Positions 8,610 to 16,856 of a stretch of 64,000 bases of DNA are shown here, in pieces. Under the pieces are notes generated by a model, which was given only the letters and a program-made list of their open reading frames with translations, had not been told where the DNA came from and made no database searches. The position numbers were made by a program, and so were the translations under genes. The stretch covers positions 3,472,501 through 3,536,500 of the forward strand of contig NZ_WYDQ01000001.1 of NCBI RefSeq assembly GCF_024105635.1, read 5' to 3'. Origin of the DNA: Oceanicola sp. 502str15. GTDB taxonomy: Bacteria; Pseudomonadota; Alphaproteobacteria; Rhodobacterales; Rhodobacteraceae. The first letter of the stretch is position 1. Every line of letters starts with the position of its first letter.

Positions 8610-9145
8610 GACGCTCTTTCCTCGGTTGCCACGGCGCGGAGGCGCTTTTTGACCTCCGACATGCGCCAGGCGATTGTGCCCTCGCTCACGCCCAGAACCT
8701 CTCCGGCCTGGACCTGTGTCATCTCTTCGCCCAGCACCAGCGCGCAGGTGTCGCGCAGCTCTTCGGGCAGGGTGCGCAGGGTGGCGGTGAGCCAGTCAAC
8801 CGCCTCGGTGGTCTCACTGATCTCGGCTTGCCGCGCGACCTCCCAGTCGCCCCAGCCTTCCGCCGCCTTCGCCTGGCTCGCCGCGCGGCGGCGCCGGTCA
8901 TGCGCCGCGTTCACCGCCACCCGGTAGAGCCATGTGCCAAAGGCTGCGCGACCCTCGTAACGGGCGAGTTTGGCGGGCAGGGCGAGGCAGATATCCTGAG
9001 TCAGATCCTCGGCCTCGGCACGGCTGCCGGTCAGGCGGAACGCAAAGGCGTGGAGCCTGTCGTAGTGGCGCGCGAGCAGCGCGGCAAAGGACTCGCGATC
9101 ACCGCCGGCGGCGGCAAGGGCCAGAGAGTGATCGGAGACTGCCAT
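8606..9145 (-). CDS. ECF-type RNA polymerase sigma factor
   Basis: 179 residues from ATG 9145 (another ATG lies two codons earlier at 9151). Region 2 spans about 20-85 with the ECF pattern RLTGSRAEAEDLTQDICL and GTWLYRVAVNAAHD; region 4 spans about 118-175 with LPEELRDTCALVLGEEM and the helix-turn-helix AGEVLGVSEGTIAWRMSEVKKRL. It directs RNA polymerase to a small regulon. The gene overlaps the VWA gene by 4 bp, making that protein the likely partner or anti-sigma. No convincing Shine-Dalgarno precedes it, so translation may be weak or leaderless. Confidence 0.9.
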   Translation of the reverse strand: MAVSDHSLALAAAGGDRESFAALLARHYDRLHAFAFRLTGSRAEAEDLTQDICLALPAKLARYEGRAAFGTWLYRVAVNAAHDRRRRAASQAKAAEGWGDWEVARQAEISETTEAVDWLTATLRTLPEELRDTCALVLGEEMTQVQAGEVLGVSEGTIAWRMSEVKKRLRAVATEERAS

Positions 9146-9279
9146 GCGCATCACGTTGGTAGGACGCACCCGGGGCGTCAATCCTTGGGCCGGGAGGCAA
9201 AGATTTTTTCACGGGGTTTACCGAATCTTTCCGCTTCGGGCCCAGGTTGGCCGCCGGGGCAGCTACCAAAGGGCAGATC

Positions 9280-9663
9280 ATGATCCGTGTTGTTATTGTT
9301 TTTCTTCTCTCCGTTTCGCTGGCGGCCTGTAGCTCCAGCGGCAATCAGGTGATGAAGGATCAAACCGAGACCAGCGTGTCGCAGATGATGCATCCGGGCG
9401 TGACCAGCCAGGTGCAGGTGCAGAACATGCTGGGTGCGCCGCAGGAAAAGAGCTTTACCGCTGCCGGCACCGAGATCTGGATCTATAGCCACGAGCGGCT
9501 ACGGCCCCATGCGGTGAGCTACATTCCCGGGGTGCGGCTCTTCGGACGGGTGCGCAAGGGCAAGCAGAAGAGCCTGACCGTGCTCTTCGACGAGGCCGGG
9601 ATGGTGCAGAAATACGCGATGACGGAGACCGATCTTTCGGTGCGCACCGGGCTTTACAAGTAA
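9280..9663 (+). CDS. SmpA/BamE-like small lipoprotein
   Basis: 127 residues. A short signal peptide ends in the lipobox SLAAC (C17), so it is a lipoprotein. The mature part has VSQMMHPGVTSQVQVQNMLGAP, the helix-and-turn of the SmpA/BamE fold, followed by an EIWIYSHERLRP strand and SLTVLFDEAGMVQKYAM, all standard for BamE-like proteins. BamE proper is usually annotated elsewhere with a conserved YRVxIxQGN motif that is absent here, so this is a paralogue of unknown role rather than bamE. It is convergent with the EamA transporter, 35 bp apart. Confidence 0.65.
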   Translation: MIRVVIVFLLSVSLAACSSSGNQVMKDQTETSVSQMMHPGVTSQVQVQNMLGAPQEKSFTAAGTEIWIYSHERLRPHAVSYIPGVRLFGRVRKGKQKSLTVLFDEAGMVQKYAMTETDLSVRTGLYK

Positions 9664-9698
9664 CCCGGCTCCGCAAATAGCAGCGTCGGCGCGGGCCT

Positions 9699-10574
9699 TC
9701 AGGCGCGGGCTCGCCTGCGCCGTCCGCTGGCAAGGGCGATCAGCCCGGCGCCGACGATGATGGCAGAGCCTGCGAGGGTAGCGGTGTCGGGGCGTTCGCC
9801 AAAAACAATGGCGGCGAGCACCATCGCCACCACCAGCCGGGTATAGCGGAAGGGCGCAATAACCCCCACGTCGCCGGTGCGCATGGCGATGGTCAGCGCG
9901 TAATAGGCCGATGCCCCGGCCAACGAGGCGGCGAGAATACGCAGCGCATCGCCACCCGAGGGGACAACGGGGGCGGATTGGAAGGCGAGGATCAGCAATC
10001 CGGCCGGAATCAGGATGGCGCAGCCGTAAAGACTGAGCTGAACGTGAGAGAGCACGGGCGGCGCGGCCCGGGTGGCCAGATCGCGGCCAGCAAAGCCGAT
10101 CATGCCGAGCACCGAGAGGATCGCCAGCATGTCGAAGCCTTCCAGACCGGGGCGCAGTACCAGCAGAACGCCCGCAAACCCCACGAAGATCGCCACCCAA
10201 CGCGCCGGGCTGACCGGCTCGTGCAGCACCAGCATGGCCCCCAGTGCGACTACGAGCGGCGCGGCCTGAAGGATGGCGGAGGCGGTGGATAGCGGGGTGA
10301 GCGCGATGGCGAGCGTGTAAAAAACACGCCCCAGCATCTCGAACCCGCAGCGCACCGCCATGGGCCGTGAAAACAGGGCGGGGTGCACCAGTCTTTCGCC
10401 CCGCCGCAGACAGAGAAAGGCAAAGATCGTGGTGCCGATCAGGCCGAAGCTCGCAAGCACCTGCCCCACCGGCACCGCCCCGGCGGCGGATTTTATGAAG
10501 GCGTCCTCGACGGCGAAACCGGCCATGGAGGCGGTCATCCAGAGGGCGCCTTGGGCGTTGGGGGAGAGGGGCAT
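9699..10574 (-). CDS. EamA/DMT-family transporter
   Basis: 291 residues from ATG 10574, which has GAGG upstream; an in-frame ATG at 10601 would add nine polar residues. Ten hydrophobic helices in two five-helix repeats, with the inner signatures PLSTASAILQAAPLVVALGAM and, in the second half, FRYTRLVVAMVLAAIVFGE, are typical of drug/metabolite exporters of the EamA superfamily. It is a cytoplasmic-membrane exporter of a small metabolite; substrate unknown. It stands alone. Confidence 0.88.
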   Translation of the reverse strand: MPLSPNAQGALWMTASMAGFAVEDAFIKSAAGAVPVGQVLASFGLIGTTIFAFLCLRRGERLVHPALFSRPMAVRCGFEMLGRVFYTLAIALTPLSTASAILQAAPLVVALGAMLVLHEPVSPARWVAIFVGFAGVLLVLRPGLEGFDMLAILSVLGMIGFAGRDLATRAAPPVLSHVQLSLYGCAILIPAGLLILAFQSAPVVPSGGDALRILAASLAGASAYYALTIAMRTGDVGVIAPFRYTRLVVAMVLAAIVFGERPDTATLAGSAIIVGAGLIALASGRRRRARA

Positions 10575-10682
10575 GGGAAGCCTCGTGTTGTGCCGGGCCA
10601 AGTTGCGCGGCTGACGGGCAAGGTCAAGGGGCTGCCGAACGCCCCTGCCGAGACACCACGAAAAGCGGAGGAGCCGCCCCGG

Positions 10683-11561
10683 TCAGACCCACTTGGCCAT
10701 TGGCGGCAGGCTCATGAGCACCGCATTGGCATCATGACCTGTCGCCAGCCCGAATTTGGTGCCCCGGTCGTAGACGAGATTATACTCGGCATAGAGCCCG
10801 CGATGCACCAGCTGGGCCTCCTTTTCGGCCTCGCCCCAGCTTTGCACCCGGCGCTTCTCGACCAGCGGGAGGTAGGCCGGCAGAAAGGCGCGGCCGATGT
10901 CCTGAGTGAGGGCAAAGTCCGCCTCCCACTCGCCGGTGTTGCGATCATCCATGAAGATACCGCCCACACCGCGGGCCCGCTTGCGGTGCGGGATATAGAA
11001 ATATTCATCCGCCCAGGCCTTCAGCTCCGGATAGAGCTGCGCGCCGTGCGGATCGAGATGCGCCTTCTGGACGGCATGAAAATGCGCGGTGTCCTCGGCA
11101 TATTCGAGACAGGGGTTCAGATCGCTCCCGCCACCAAACCACCAGGCCGCCGGGGTCCAGAACATGCGGGTGTTCATGTGAACGGCGGGGCAATGCGGGT
11201 TCTGCATATGGGCCACCAGGCTGATCCCCGAGGCCCAGAACCGCGGGTCGTCTTCCACCCCCGGCACGCCGCGGGCCGCCATGGATCGCTGCGCGGCCTC
11301 GCCAAGTGTGCCGAAGACCTCCGACACGTTCACCCCCACCTTTTCAAAGACCCGCCCGCCGCGCATCACGCTCATGAGCCCGCCACCGGCATCGCTACCA
11401 TCCTCGGCGGTGCGCTCGGTCGGTATCAGCTCGAACCGGCCCAGAGGCTCCGCGCCGGGATGGCTCTCTTCGAGCGCTTCGAAGGCCGCCACGATCTCGT
11501 CGCGCAGGCTGCGAAACCAGGTGGCGGCGCGGGCCTTTTCCTGCTCCATCGCTGCGCTCAT
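10683..11561 (-). CDS. hemF: Oxygen-dependent coproporphyrinogen III oxidase
   Basis: 292 residues from ATG 11561, which has a GGAGG site seven bases upstream; the longer in-frame ATGs lack this. Conserved HemF blocks are present: GGGLMSVMRGGRVFEKVGVN, FWASGISLVAHMQNPHCP, the RMFW...WWFGGGSDLNP stretch and EYNLVYDRGTKFGL near the C-terminus. The enzyme oxidatively decarboxylates coproporphyrinogen III to protoporphyrinogen IX in heme synthesis using oxygen, in the cytosol. No other heme gene is adjacent. It is divergent from a small lipoprotein gene. Confidence 0.95.
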   Translation of the reverse strand: MSAAMEQEKARAATWFRSLRDEIVAAFEALEESHPGAEPLGRFELIPTERTAEDGSDAGGGLMSVMRGGRVFEKVGVNVSEVFGTLGEAAQRSMAARGVPGVEDDPRFWASGISLVAHMQNPHCPAVHMNTRMFWTPAAWWFGGGSDLNPCLEYAEDTAHFHAVQKAHLDPHGAQLYPELKAWADEYFYIPHRKRARGVGGIFMDDRNTGEWEADFALTQDIGRAFLPAYLPLVEKRRVQSWGEAEKEAQLVHRGLYAEYNLVYDRGTKFGLATGHDANAVLMSLPPMAKWV

Positions 11562-11645
11562 GTCGGGCCTCCCTGCGGGCATTGTGATTTGGCGAATCCG
11601 CGCCGCGACACTAATGATGGAGCCAAGCCATTGAAAGGACGCCGG

Positions 11646-12032
11646 ATGCGGCATTTTCTGCCCCTGCTTCTCCTCCCGCTCCTCGCCGCCTGCGCCACCC
11701 CGCGCGAGGCCTGCGAAGCACGTGCAACCAAGGACCTGCGGGTGATGAACACGCTCATCGCCGAAACACGCGCCAATGTGGACCGGGGGTACGCCATCGA
11801 GCGCGAGCCCTATGTGTCCACGCGCTACCAGATCTGCGCCCGCACCGGCGATGGCCCGGTGGAGGCGGTCTGGTGCAACCGCTCCGAAACCCGCTACCGC
11901 GACAAGCAGGTGGCAATCGACCCCGCCGCCGAGCAGCGCAAGCTGCGCAACATGATTGCCAAGCGCGACCAGCTCCAGCGCGAGGCACGTGCGAAGGTGT
12001 CGGCCTGCCGGCAGGCCTATCCCGAGGGCTGA
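11646..12032 (+). CDS. Small cysteine-containing lipoprotein, unknown
   Basis: 128 residues from ATG 11646 with AAAGGA upstream. Signal peptide MRHFLPLLLLPLLAAC gives a lipobox at C16. The mature part has four further cysteines (CEAR, QICAR, VWCNR, SACRQ), which may form two disulfides, and a C-terminal helix rich in Lys/Arg/Glu. I do not recognise a named domain. The reading is open far upstream, but that part is antisense to hemF. The 3' end faces the LysM gene with only 6 bp between stop codons. Confidence 0.72.
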   Translation: MRHFLPLLLLPLLAACATPREACEARATKDLRVMNTLIAETRANVDRGYAIEREPYVSTRYQICARTGDGPVEAVWCNRSETRYRDKQVAIDPAAEQRKLRNMIAKRDQLQREARAKVSACRQAYPEG

Positions 12033-12038
12033 GGTAAC

Positions 12039-12527
12039 TCAGATGTCGCTGCGCGGAATGCGCAGGATCTGCCCCGGAAAGATCAGGTCGGGGCTTGCCA
12101 GCACGTGCTGATTGGCCTCGAATATCGGTGTGAAATTGCCGTTGCCGTAGTGCGATTGGGCAATCGAGGTGAGCGTATCGCCGGGTTGCACCGTGTGGGG
12201 CTGCCAGCCGCGATAGCCCGGCAGGAGGCGCGGGCCGAAGAGCACCGGGATTGTTACCGAGGGGCCGTTTTCGTTTCCGGTGTCGTCGGCCAGGGTCAGG
12301 AAAAGGCGGTTGAGCTGAAAGCTGTGGCTCGCCGGAATCTCGATCGCGCCCTGAAACTGCCGCAGGCCGAGCGCGCCGACCGAGGTGAAGCCCGAGTATT
12401 CGTCGTGCCCCTCGCTGACATGGATCGTCAGCGTGCCTTCAAAGGCGGTGGCATTGCCCGCGATCAAGATCGTCTGGCCGACCAGATCGAAGGGGCGGGG
12501 TTGCTGGATATCGAGGGTGGGCGTCAT
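12039..12527 (-). CDS. Gmad2 plus LysM domain protein
   Basis: 162 residues from ATG 12527, preceded by AAGGAG. Residues about 5-97 form an immunoglobulin-like Gmad2 domain (IQQPRPFDLVGQTILIAGN, then FEGTLTIHV and a C-terminal SVTIPVLF strand). Residues 111-158 are a LysM domain (HTVQPGDTLTSIAQSHYG, with PDLIFPGQILRIP). LysM binds N-acetylglucosamine in peptidoglycan. No signal peptide is visible, so export, if any, would be non-classical. It may instead be a cytosolic scaffold. Stop codons of this and the facing lipoprotein gene lie in one small stem (12029-12042). Confidence 0.85.
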   Translation of the reverse strand: MTPTLDIQQPRPFDLVGQTILIAGNATAFEGTLTIHVSEGHDEYSGFTSVGALGLRQFQGAIEIPASHSFQLNRLFLTLADDTGNENGPSVTIPVLFGPRLLPGYRGWQPHTVQPGDTLTSIAQSHYGNGNFTPIFEANQHVLASPDLIFPGQILRIPRSDI

Positions 12528-12617
12528 GGCGGTGCACTCCTTGGGCCGGGGCCGGGTTCTGCAAGCTTGGCGCAGAGGATAGCAACCGGGGCCGGGCGCG
12601 GGCGTGAAAACCCCATG

Positions 12618-12651
12618 AAAAAGGGCGGCGCGGGGTGAACCGGCCGCCCTT
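12618..12651 (-). terminator. Rho-independent terminator of the protease operon
   Basis: Inverted repeat AAGGGCGGC / GCCGCCCTT (12621-12629 and 12643-12651) followed, on the minus strand, by a run of five T (A at 12618-12622 of the plus strand). It starts 21 bp past the trypsin-like stop, so it ends the caspase/trypsin transcript. Confidence 0.75.
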
Positions 12652-12672
12652 CTGGCGTGAATGTCGCCGAGC

Positions 12673-13716
12673 TTACGGGTTGGCGGTGATGATGCCGTTC
12701 AGCCAGTCGATGTAGTTGGCGGTGCGCGTGTAGGCCGAGAATTTGGCCTGCTCGTTGCAGTTCTTGCCACCCTCGCCGGAGAGGCCCCAGCTCACCACGC
12801 CGGCCTGAATGTAGAGGCCCTCGTCATTGACCTTCACCACCAGCGGGCCGCCGGAGTCGCCGGAGCAGGCGGTCTTGCCGCCTTCGTAGGTGCCCGAGCA
12901 GATCATGTTCTCCGAGATCGGGGTGGGTGCGCGCTTGACCAGCTCTTCCCATGCGCCCTGCGCGTCGTCGGGGGTGAGGCCAAAGGTCTTGGCGGCAAAG
13001 ACAAAGCCCTTTGCGGCAACTTCGGCACGCGCTTCCATCAGGGCCTGGTTGCAGGCGTCGCGCGGCAGCATCTGAATGTCGGCCTGGCGCATATCCTGCG
13101 GATGGTCGCCGCCGTCGATCAGGCCCCAGCCGGTGACGGTTGTGGTCACACCGGGCTGTTCCAGAAGGTCGCCCAACTCGGCATCGGGGATCTTGACGGT
13201 TTCATAGGGCACCTGCGGGGCGCGGGCGAGCTTGAGCAGGGCGATGTCGTTGTCGAACACCCCGCCCACGTAGCCCGGAAAGCGGTAGAGCGCGGCCACG
13301 TCGATCAGGTCGCCGTTGCCTTCCGCGATCTGGTTGGTGCCGGCAAGCACCTGGATCGCGGCCGGGTTGATATCGCGATACTGGCCCTCGGGGTCCTGCA
13401 TGTGCACGCAATGAGCCGCGGTCAGAACCCACTGGTCCAGCACCAGCGAGCCACCGCAGAAATGGGCATCGGGGCTGACGCCCTTGCCCTTGATCATCAG
13501 CGCCACCTGCCAGGGCCAGGCGCCATCGGCGGCCACCTCGCCACCGATCACCCGGCTGCCCGAGTCCTCGCTGGCCTTTTCCTCCAGATACTCGGCCTTT
13601 TCGCCGCTCTCCGCCCATGCAAAGGGCGAGGCGCTCGCGTCGCCGGAAAAGTCCTGAGCCGTGGCGGTGCCGAGGCCAAGCCCCGCAAGCGCCACGAAAA
13701 CCGCTGCAAATCTCAT
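12673..13716 (-). CDS. Secreted trypsin-like (S1) serine protease
   Basis: 347 residues from ATG 13716, with GGAAGGA eight bases upstream. Signal peptide 1-21 (MRFAAVFVALAGLGL...TAQ). A propeptide of about 34 residues precedes the activation site R55|VIGGE; a mature chymotrypsin-fold domain follows. Catalytic triad: H102 (LTAAHC), D157 (DNDIALLKL) and S288 (GDSGGP). The cysteines include the usual pair flanking His (C87, C103). An inserted segment near 225-262 (EARAEVAAKGFVFAAKTFG) is longer than in classic trypsin. It lies 16 bp downstream of a caspase-fold gene and ends before a clear terminator, so the pair forms an operon of exported proteases. Confidence 0.93.
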   Translation of the reverse strand: MRFAAVFVALAGLGLGTATAQDFSGDASASPFAWAESGEKAEYLEEKASEDSGSRVIGGEVAADGAWPWQVALMIKGKGVSPDAHFCGGSLVLDQWVLTAAHCVHMQDPEGQYRDINPAAIQVLAGTNQIAEGNGDLIDVAALYRFPGYVGGVFDNDIALLKLARAPQVPYETVKIPDAELGDLLEQPGVTTTVTGWGLIDGGDHPQDMRQADIQMLPRDACNQALMEARAEVAAKGFVFAAKTFGLTPDDAQGAWEELVKRAPTPISENMICSGTYEGGKTACSGDSGGPLVVKVNDEGLYIQAGVVSWGLSGEGGKNCNEQAKFSAYTRTANYIDWLNGIITANP

Positions 13717-13732
13717 GTCTGTTGTCCTTCCT

Positions 13733-15709
13733 TCAATCGTCCTTGGGTGTGATGCGCACCGGGAACCGGGCCACGGTAAGGGGGGCCGGTGCGGTCGAAA
13801 AGCTGAAATTCCGGCTGCCTTCGCCGGGTGGGGCGGCGGCGGCGGTGAGGAACTGCTCCATCGGGGAGCCAGCGCCGCGGCTCTGCCCGTCATTGGCGAG
13901 GCCGGTCAGCGCAGTGCGCGGTGCGCCGTCCTCGGCGGGGGTGACGAGCACAATCACCTCTTCCAGCGCCGGGCCCTCACCATCGTTCACCATCAGCATC
14001 CCGACCGGAACGCTTTCGTTGAAGTTGAGCCGGTTGGAGGTGCCGGAGCCGGGGAAGATGGCGCTAATGGTGAAGCTCCTGTCGCGGTAGAGCACGGTCA
14101 CGTCCTGAGCCTTGCTCGAGGTGTTGCGCAGGTGAAGCCAGAGCTGGCTGCAATGGGGCACGGTCTGGGGCGCGGGGCGCGAGGCGGGGCCTGTGGGGGT
14201 GCCGTCGCAATTTGCGGGGATCATTTCAAGCTCAACCTTCACCGGCGGACCGGAGATGGTGAAGCCGCCCTTGGCCCCCGCTTCGGCTTGGGTCAGCGCG
14301 GATTCGAGCCGCACCACCTGCCCAAGGCGCGCAAGGGCGGCGGCAAGTTCGGATGCGGCGAAGCGTGGAGAAGAGCCGGGGCCTTCCGGGTCGAGCACGC
14401 CATCGGGGCCGGTGACAGCGAGCAATCCACCGGTGAGCACGAGCGCGCGGTCGGGGGCGGTGGCGTTCCATTCCACCCCATCAACCAGCCCCTCGGCTTC
14501 GATGCGGGCCAACTCGGCGGTGATTTCGATGTAGTCCGCGCCATCGGCCACCACCGGCGCGGAGAGCTTCAGCGGGGTCGACGCGGCGGGCGCCAGGGAG
14601 GTGACTTCGGCGTAGCCTGCACCTTCCGGCAGGGCGGAGAGCATGGCTTCCAAAGGGGTGAGATCGCTGAGGGTGGCGGTGCCCAACGGCTCGCCACCGG
14701 CGGCTGCGGCGTAAAGGGTGACTTCGCTGCCTTCGGTCAGTCCGGCGAGCAGCCCGGCCTTCAGCTTGCCGTCAACCCGAAGGCGCGCCCCGGCCTCGGC
14801 TCCACCGAAAACCGGCGCGGCCATGATCGTCCCCTCGCCATCCGGTGTCTGGGTGGCGGTGGCGGTTTCCTTTCGCATCCCGTCCATGGTGGCGGCCAGG
14901 AGCTGGTCCCATGTGAGATCGGGGGTCGAGGCCATGACGGTGGTGAGAACCCGGGTGAACTCGCCATACCAGCTTGCCGGATCTTCCGGGTCGCCGTGCG
15001 GATATTCAAAGCTGCGCTGATCGGATTGCGAGGAATAGAGAAAGGCGAAGCTGCCTTCGAGCGCCGGGGCAGGGCGGCTCTCTGCCGCTTCCATCGCCTC
15101 GGGGATGCCCAACAGCACCGGCTCCACGTAGCGCGCCGCGCCCTTGCCGGGCATGGCCCGAAAGCCGGTGGCGGCGTGGCAGGCATCGAGCACCGCGACC
15201 AGCGATGCGCCGTCTTCCATGATCGCTTCGGCGGCTGCGCGAAGCTCGTCATCGAGGATTGCGTTTTCTACCGCGCCGATGGTGCCTTTCCAGTTCTTCG
15301 CGTCCGAAGGCAGCAGGATTTCGTCGTAGCCGCCCTGATCGTCGCCATCGAGGTCCGGGGCCTGCGAGCCGTGGCCGGAGAAATAGAAAAACACCGTGTC
15401 GCCTTCGCCGGTCGCTTCGGCGGCCTCGGCCAGGCCGGAGAGGATTGCCTCGCGGCGCGGCACGCCTGCCACCACGCCGTCGGGCAGCAGCTCGGGCGCG
15501 GTGGTGAGCACGGTGATCGCACCCGGCGCCACGCCGCGCGACATCAGGGTGCGGGCCATCAGAGCCACATCGTTGACCGGGCCGCGCAGGTCGGCGTCGA
15601 GATATTCGTAATCCCCCACCCCGATCAGAAGGGCGCGGGTCTCGGCCTGCACGGGGGCAGCAAGCGCCAGCGCGGAAAGCAAGGCAAGGGGGAGGTGTCG
15701 CTGCGTCAT
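13733..15709 (-). CDS. Exported caspase-family (C14) protein
   Basis: 658 residues from ATG 15709. Signal peptide 1-22 (ends PVQA). A p20-type caspase domain spans about 25-260: TRALLIGVGDYEYLDADLRGP, catalytic H113 (YFSGHGSQ) and C177 (LDACHA), with the acidic patch DLDGDDQGGYDE between them as in metacaspase/orthocaspase proteins. The rest is beta-rich: regions near 285-460, and a C-terminal DUF4384-like domain (about 530-620, LWLHLRNTSSKAQDVTVLY). Likely periplasmic, cleaving after Arg/Lys like other bacterial orthocaspases. It is first in an operon with the trypsin-like protease. Confidence 0.88.
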   Translation of the reverse strand: MTQRHLPLALLSALALAAPVQAETRALLIGVGDYEYLDADLRGPVNDVALMARTLMSRGVAPGAITVLTTAPELLPDGVVAGVPRREAILSGLAEAAEATGEGDTVFFYFSGHGSQAPDLDGDDQGGYDEILLPSDAKNWKGTIGAVENAILDDELRAAAEAIMEDGASLVAVLDACHAATGFRAMPGKGAARYVEPVLLGIPEAMEAAESRPAPALEGSFAFLYSSQSDQRSFEYPHGDPEDPASWYGEFTRVLTTVMASTPDLTWDQLLAATMDGMRKETATATQTPDGEGTIMAAPVFGGAEAGARLRVDGKLKAGLLAGLTEGSEVTLYAAAAGGEPLGTATLSDLTPLEAMLSALPEGAGYAEVTSLAPAASTPLKLSAPVVADGADYIEITAELARIEAEGLVDGVEWNATAPDRALVLTGGLLAVTGPDGVLDPEGPGSSPRFAASELAAALARLGQVVRLESALTQAEAGAKGGFTISGPPVKVELEMIPANCDGTPTGPASRPAPQTVPHCSQLWLHLRNTSSKAQDVTVLYRDRSFTISAIFPGSGTSNRLNFNESVPVGMLMVNDGEGPALEEVIVLVTPAEDGAPRTALTGLANDGQSRGAGSPMEQFLTAAAAPPGEGSRNFSFSTAPAPLTVARFPVRITPKDD

Positions 15710-15716
15710 GGCCGGG

Positions 15717-15744
15717 ATATTATTGGTGAAATCGCGCCCCGCAA
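15717..15744 (-). promoter_or_regulatory. Candidate sigma70-type promoter for a leaderless caspase mRNA
   Basis: On the minus strand TTGCGG (15744-15739) and TAATAT (15722-15717) are separated by 16 bp. The -10 ends only 7 bp before the caspase ATG, so transcription would begin at or next to the start codon. No Shine-Dalgarno precedes that ATG, which fits leaderless translation. The reading is by eye only. Confidence 0.4.
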
Positions 15745-15812
15745 GTCTTGCCGCACTGCATGACGGCAATTGACACACTTCCCCCAGCTGCCCGCCTGCG
15801 GTAATTCGCGCC

Positions 15813-16850
15813 ATGGCCTACACCCTGCCTGACCCGCTGACCGGCGCATCGCTCCCGTTCGACACGGTGATCGACGTGCGTTCGCCCGCCGAATACGCCG
15901 AAGACCATGTGCCCGGCGCAATCTCACTGCCGGCCTTCTCAGACGAAGAGCGGGCCAAGGTGGGCACGATCTATGTGCAGCAGTCGCCGTTTCTGGCCCG
16001 CAAGGTGGGCGCGGCGATCCTCGCGCGCAATGTGGCCACGCACCTTGAAGGGCCCTTGGCCGACAAGGATGGCGGGTGGAAGCCGCTCGTCTACTGCTGG
16101 CGCGGCGGGCAGCGTTCTGGAGGGTTCTCCACCATCCTCGCCCAGATCGGCTGGCGGGTCGACAAGGTGGAGGGCGGCTATCAGAGCTATCGCCGAGCCG
16201 TGGTCCGGGCGCTCTACGAGAGCGAGCTGCCGTATCGCGTGATCCTGCTCGATGGCAACACAGGCACCGCAAAGACCGACCTGCTGCACCGGGTCGCCGC
16301 GCGCGGCGGGCAGGTGCTGGACCTCGAAGGGCTGGCCAACCATCGCGGCTCTCTGCTCGGCAACCTCGGGCCGCAGCCGTCGCAGAAGGGGTTTGAAACG
16401 GCACTGGTTTCGGCGCTGTCGCGGCTGGATCCATCGCGCCCTGTTCTGGTCGAGGCCGAAAGCTCCAAGGTTGGTGAGGTGCTGGTGCCGCCCGCCCTGT
16501 GGAAGAACATGCTGGCAGCACCGCGCATCACCCTCTCTGCGACGATGGAAGACCGCGCCCGCTACCTCGCCCGTTGCTATGCCGATCTCGCCGCCGATGT
16601 GCCCCGGCTCAACGCTCTGCTGGAGCCGCTCGTCCGCCTGCGGGGTCGTGAGCGCATTCGGCATTGGCAGGGCCTCGCCGAGGCCGGCGACATGCAGACC
16701 CTCGCCGCCGAACTCTGCCTGCATCACTACGACCCGAGCTATGCCAAGTCGCGCCGCACGGACACGCCCGAAACTGCGCTCGAGATCGCACTGGATGACG
16801 ACGGGCTGGACCGCGCCGCCGACCGGATCATGGCACAGCTTGGCGGTTGA
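15813..16850 (+). CDS. mnmH: tRNA 2-selenouridine/geranyl-2-thiouridine synthase
   Basis: 345 residues. N-terminal rhodanese domain (about 10-130, DVRSPAEYAEDHVPGA, catalytic C95 in VYCWRGGQRS) fused to a P-loop domain with GNTGTAKT at 148-155, the standard MnmH/SelU architecture. The protein replaces sulfur by selenium in 2-thiouridine at the tRNA wobble position through a geranylated intermediate, in the cytosol. It needs selenophosphate from SelD; no selD lies in this window. Without selenium it can still geranylate. Divergent from the caspase gene, 103 bp apart. Confidence 0.93.
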   Translation: MAYTLPDPLTGASLPFDTVIDVRSPAEYAEDHVPGAISLPAFSDEERAKVGTIYVQQSPFLARKVGAAILARNVATHLEGPLADKDGGWKPLVYCWRGGQRSGGFSTILAQIGWRVDKVEGGYQSYRRAVVRALYESELPYRVILLDGNTGTAKTDLLHRVAARGGQVLDLEGLANHRGSLLGNLGPQPSQKGFETALVSALSRLDPSRPVLVEAESSKVGEVLVPPALWKNMLAAPRITLSATMEDRARYLARCYADLAADVPRLNALLEPLVRLRGRERIRHWQGLAEAGDMQTLAAELCLHHYDPSYAKSRRTDTPETALEIALDDDGLDRAADRIMAQLGG

Positions 16851-16856
16851 GGCGGC

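Noticed and set aside
15770..15775. TTGACA sequence upstream of mnmH as a promoter
   Set aside because: No plausible -10 at 15-19 bp, so I did not call it.
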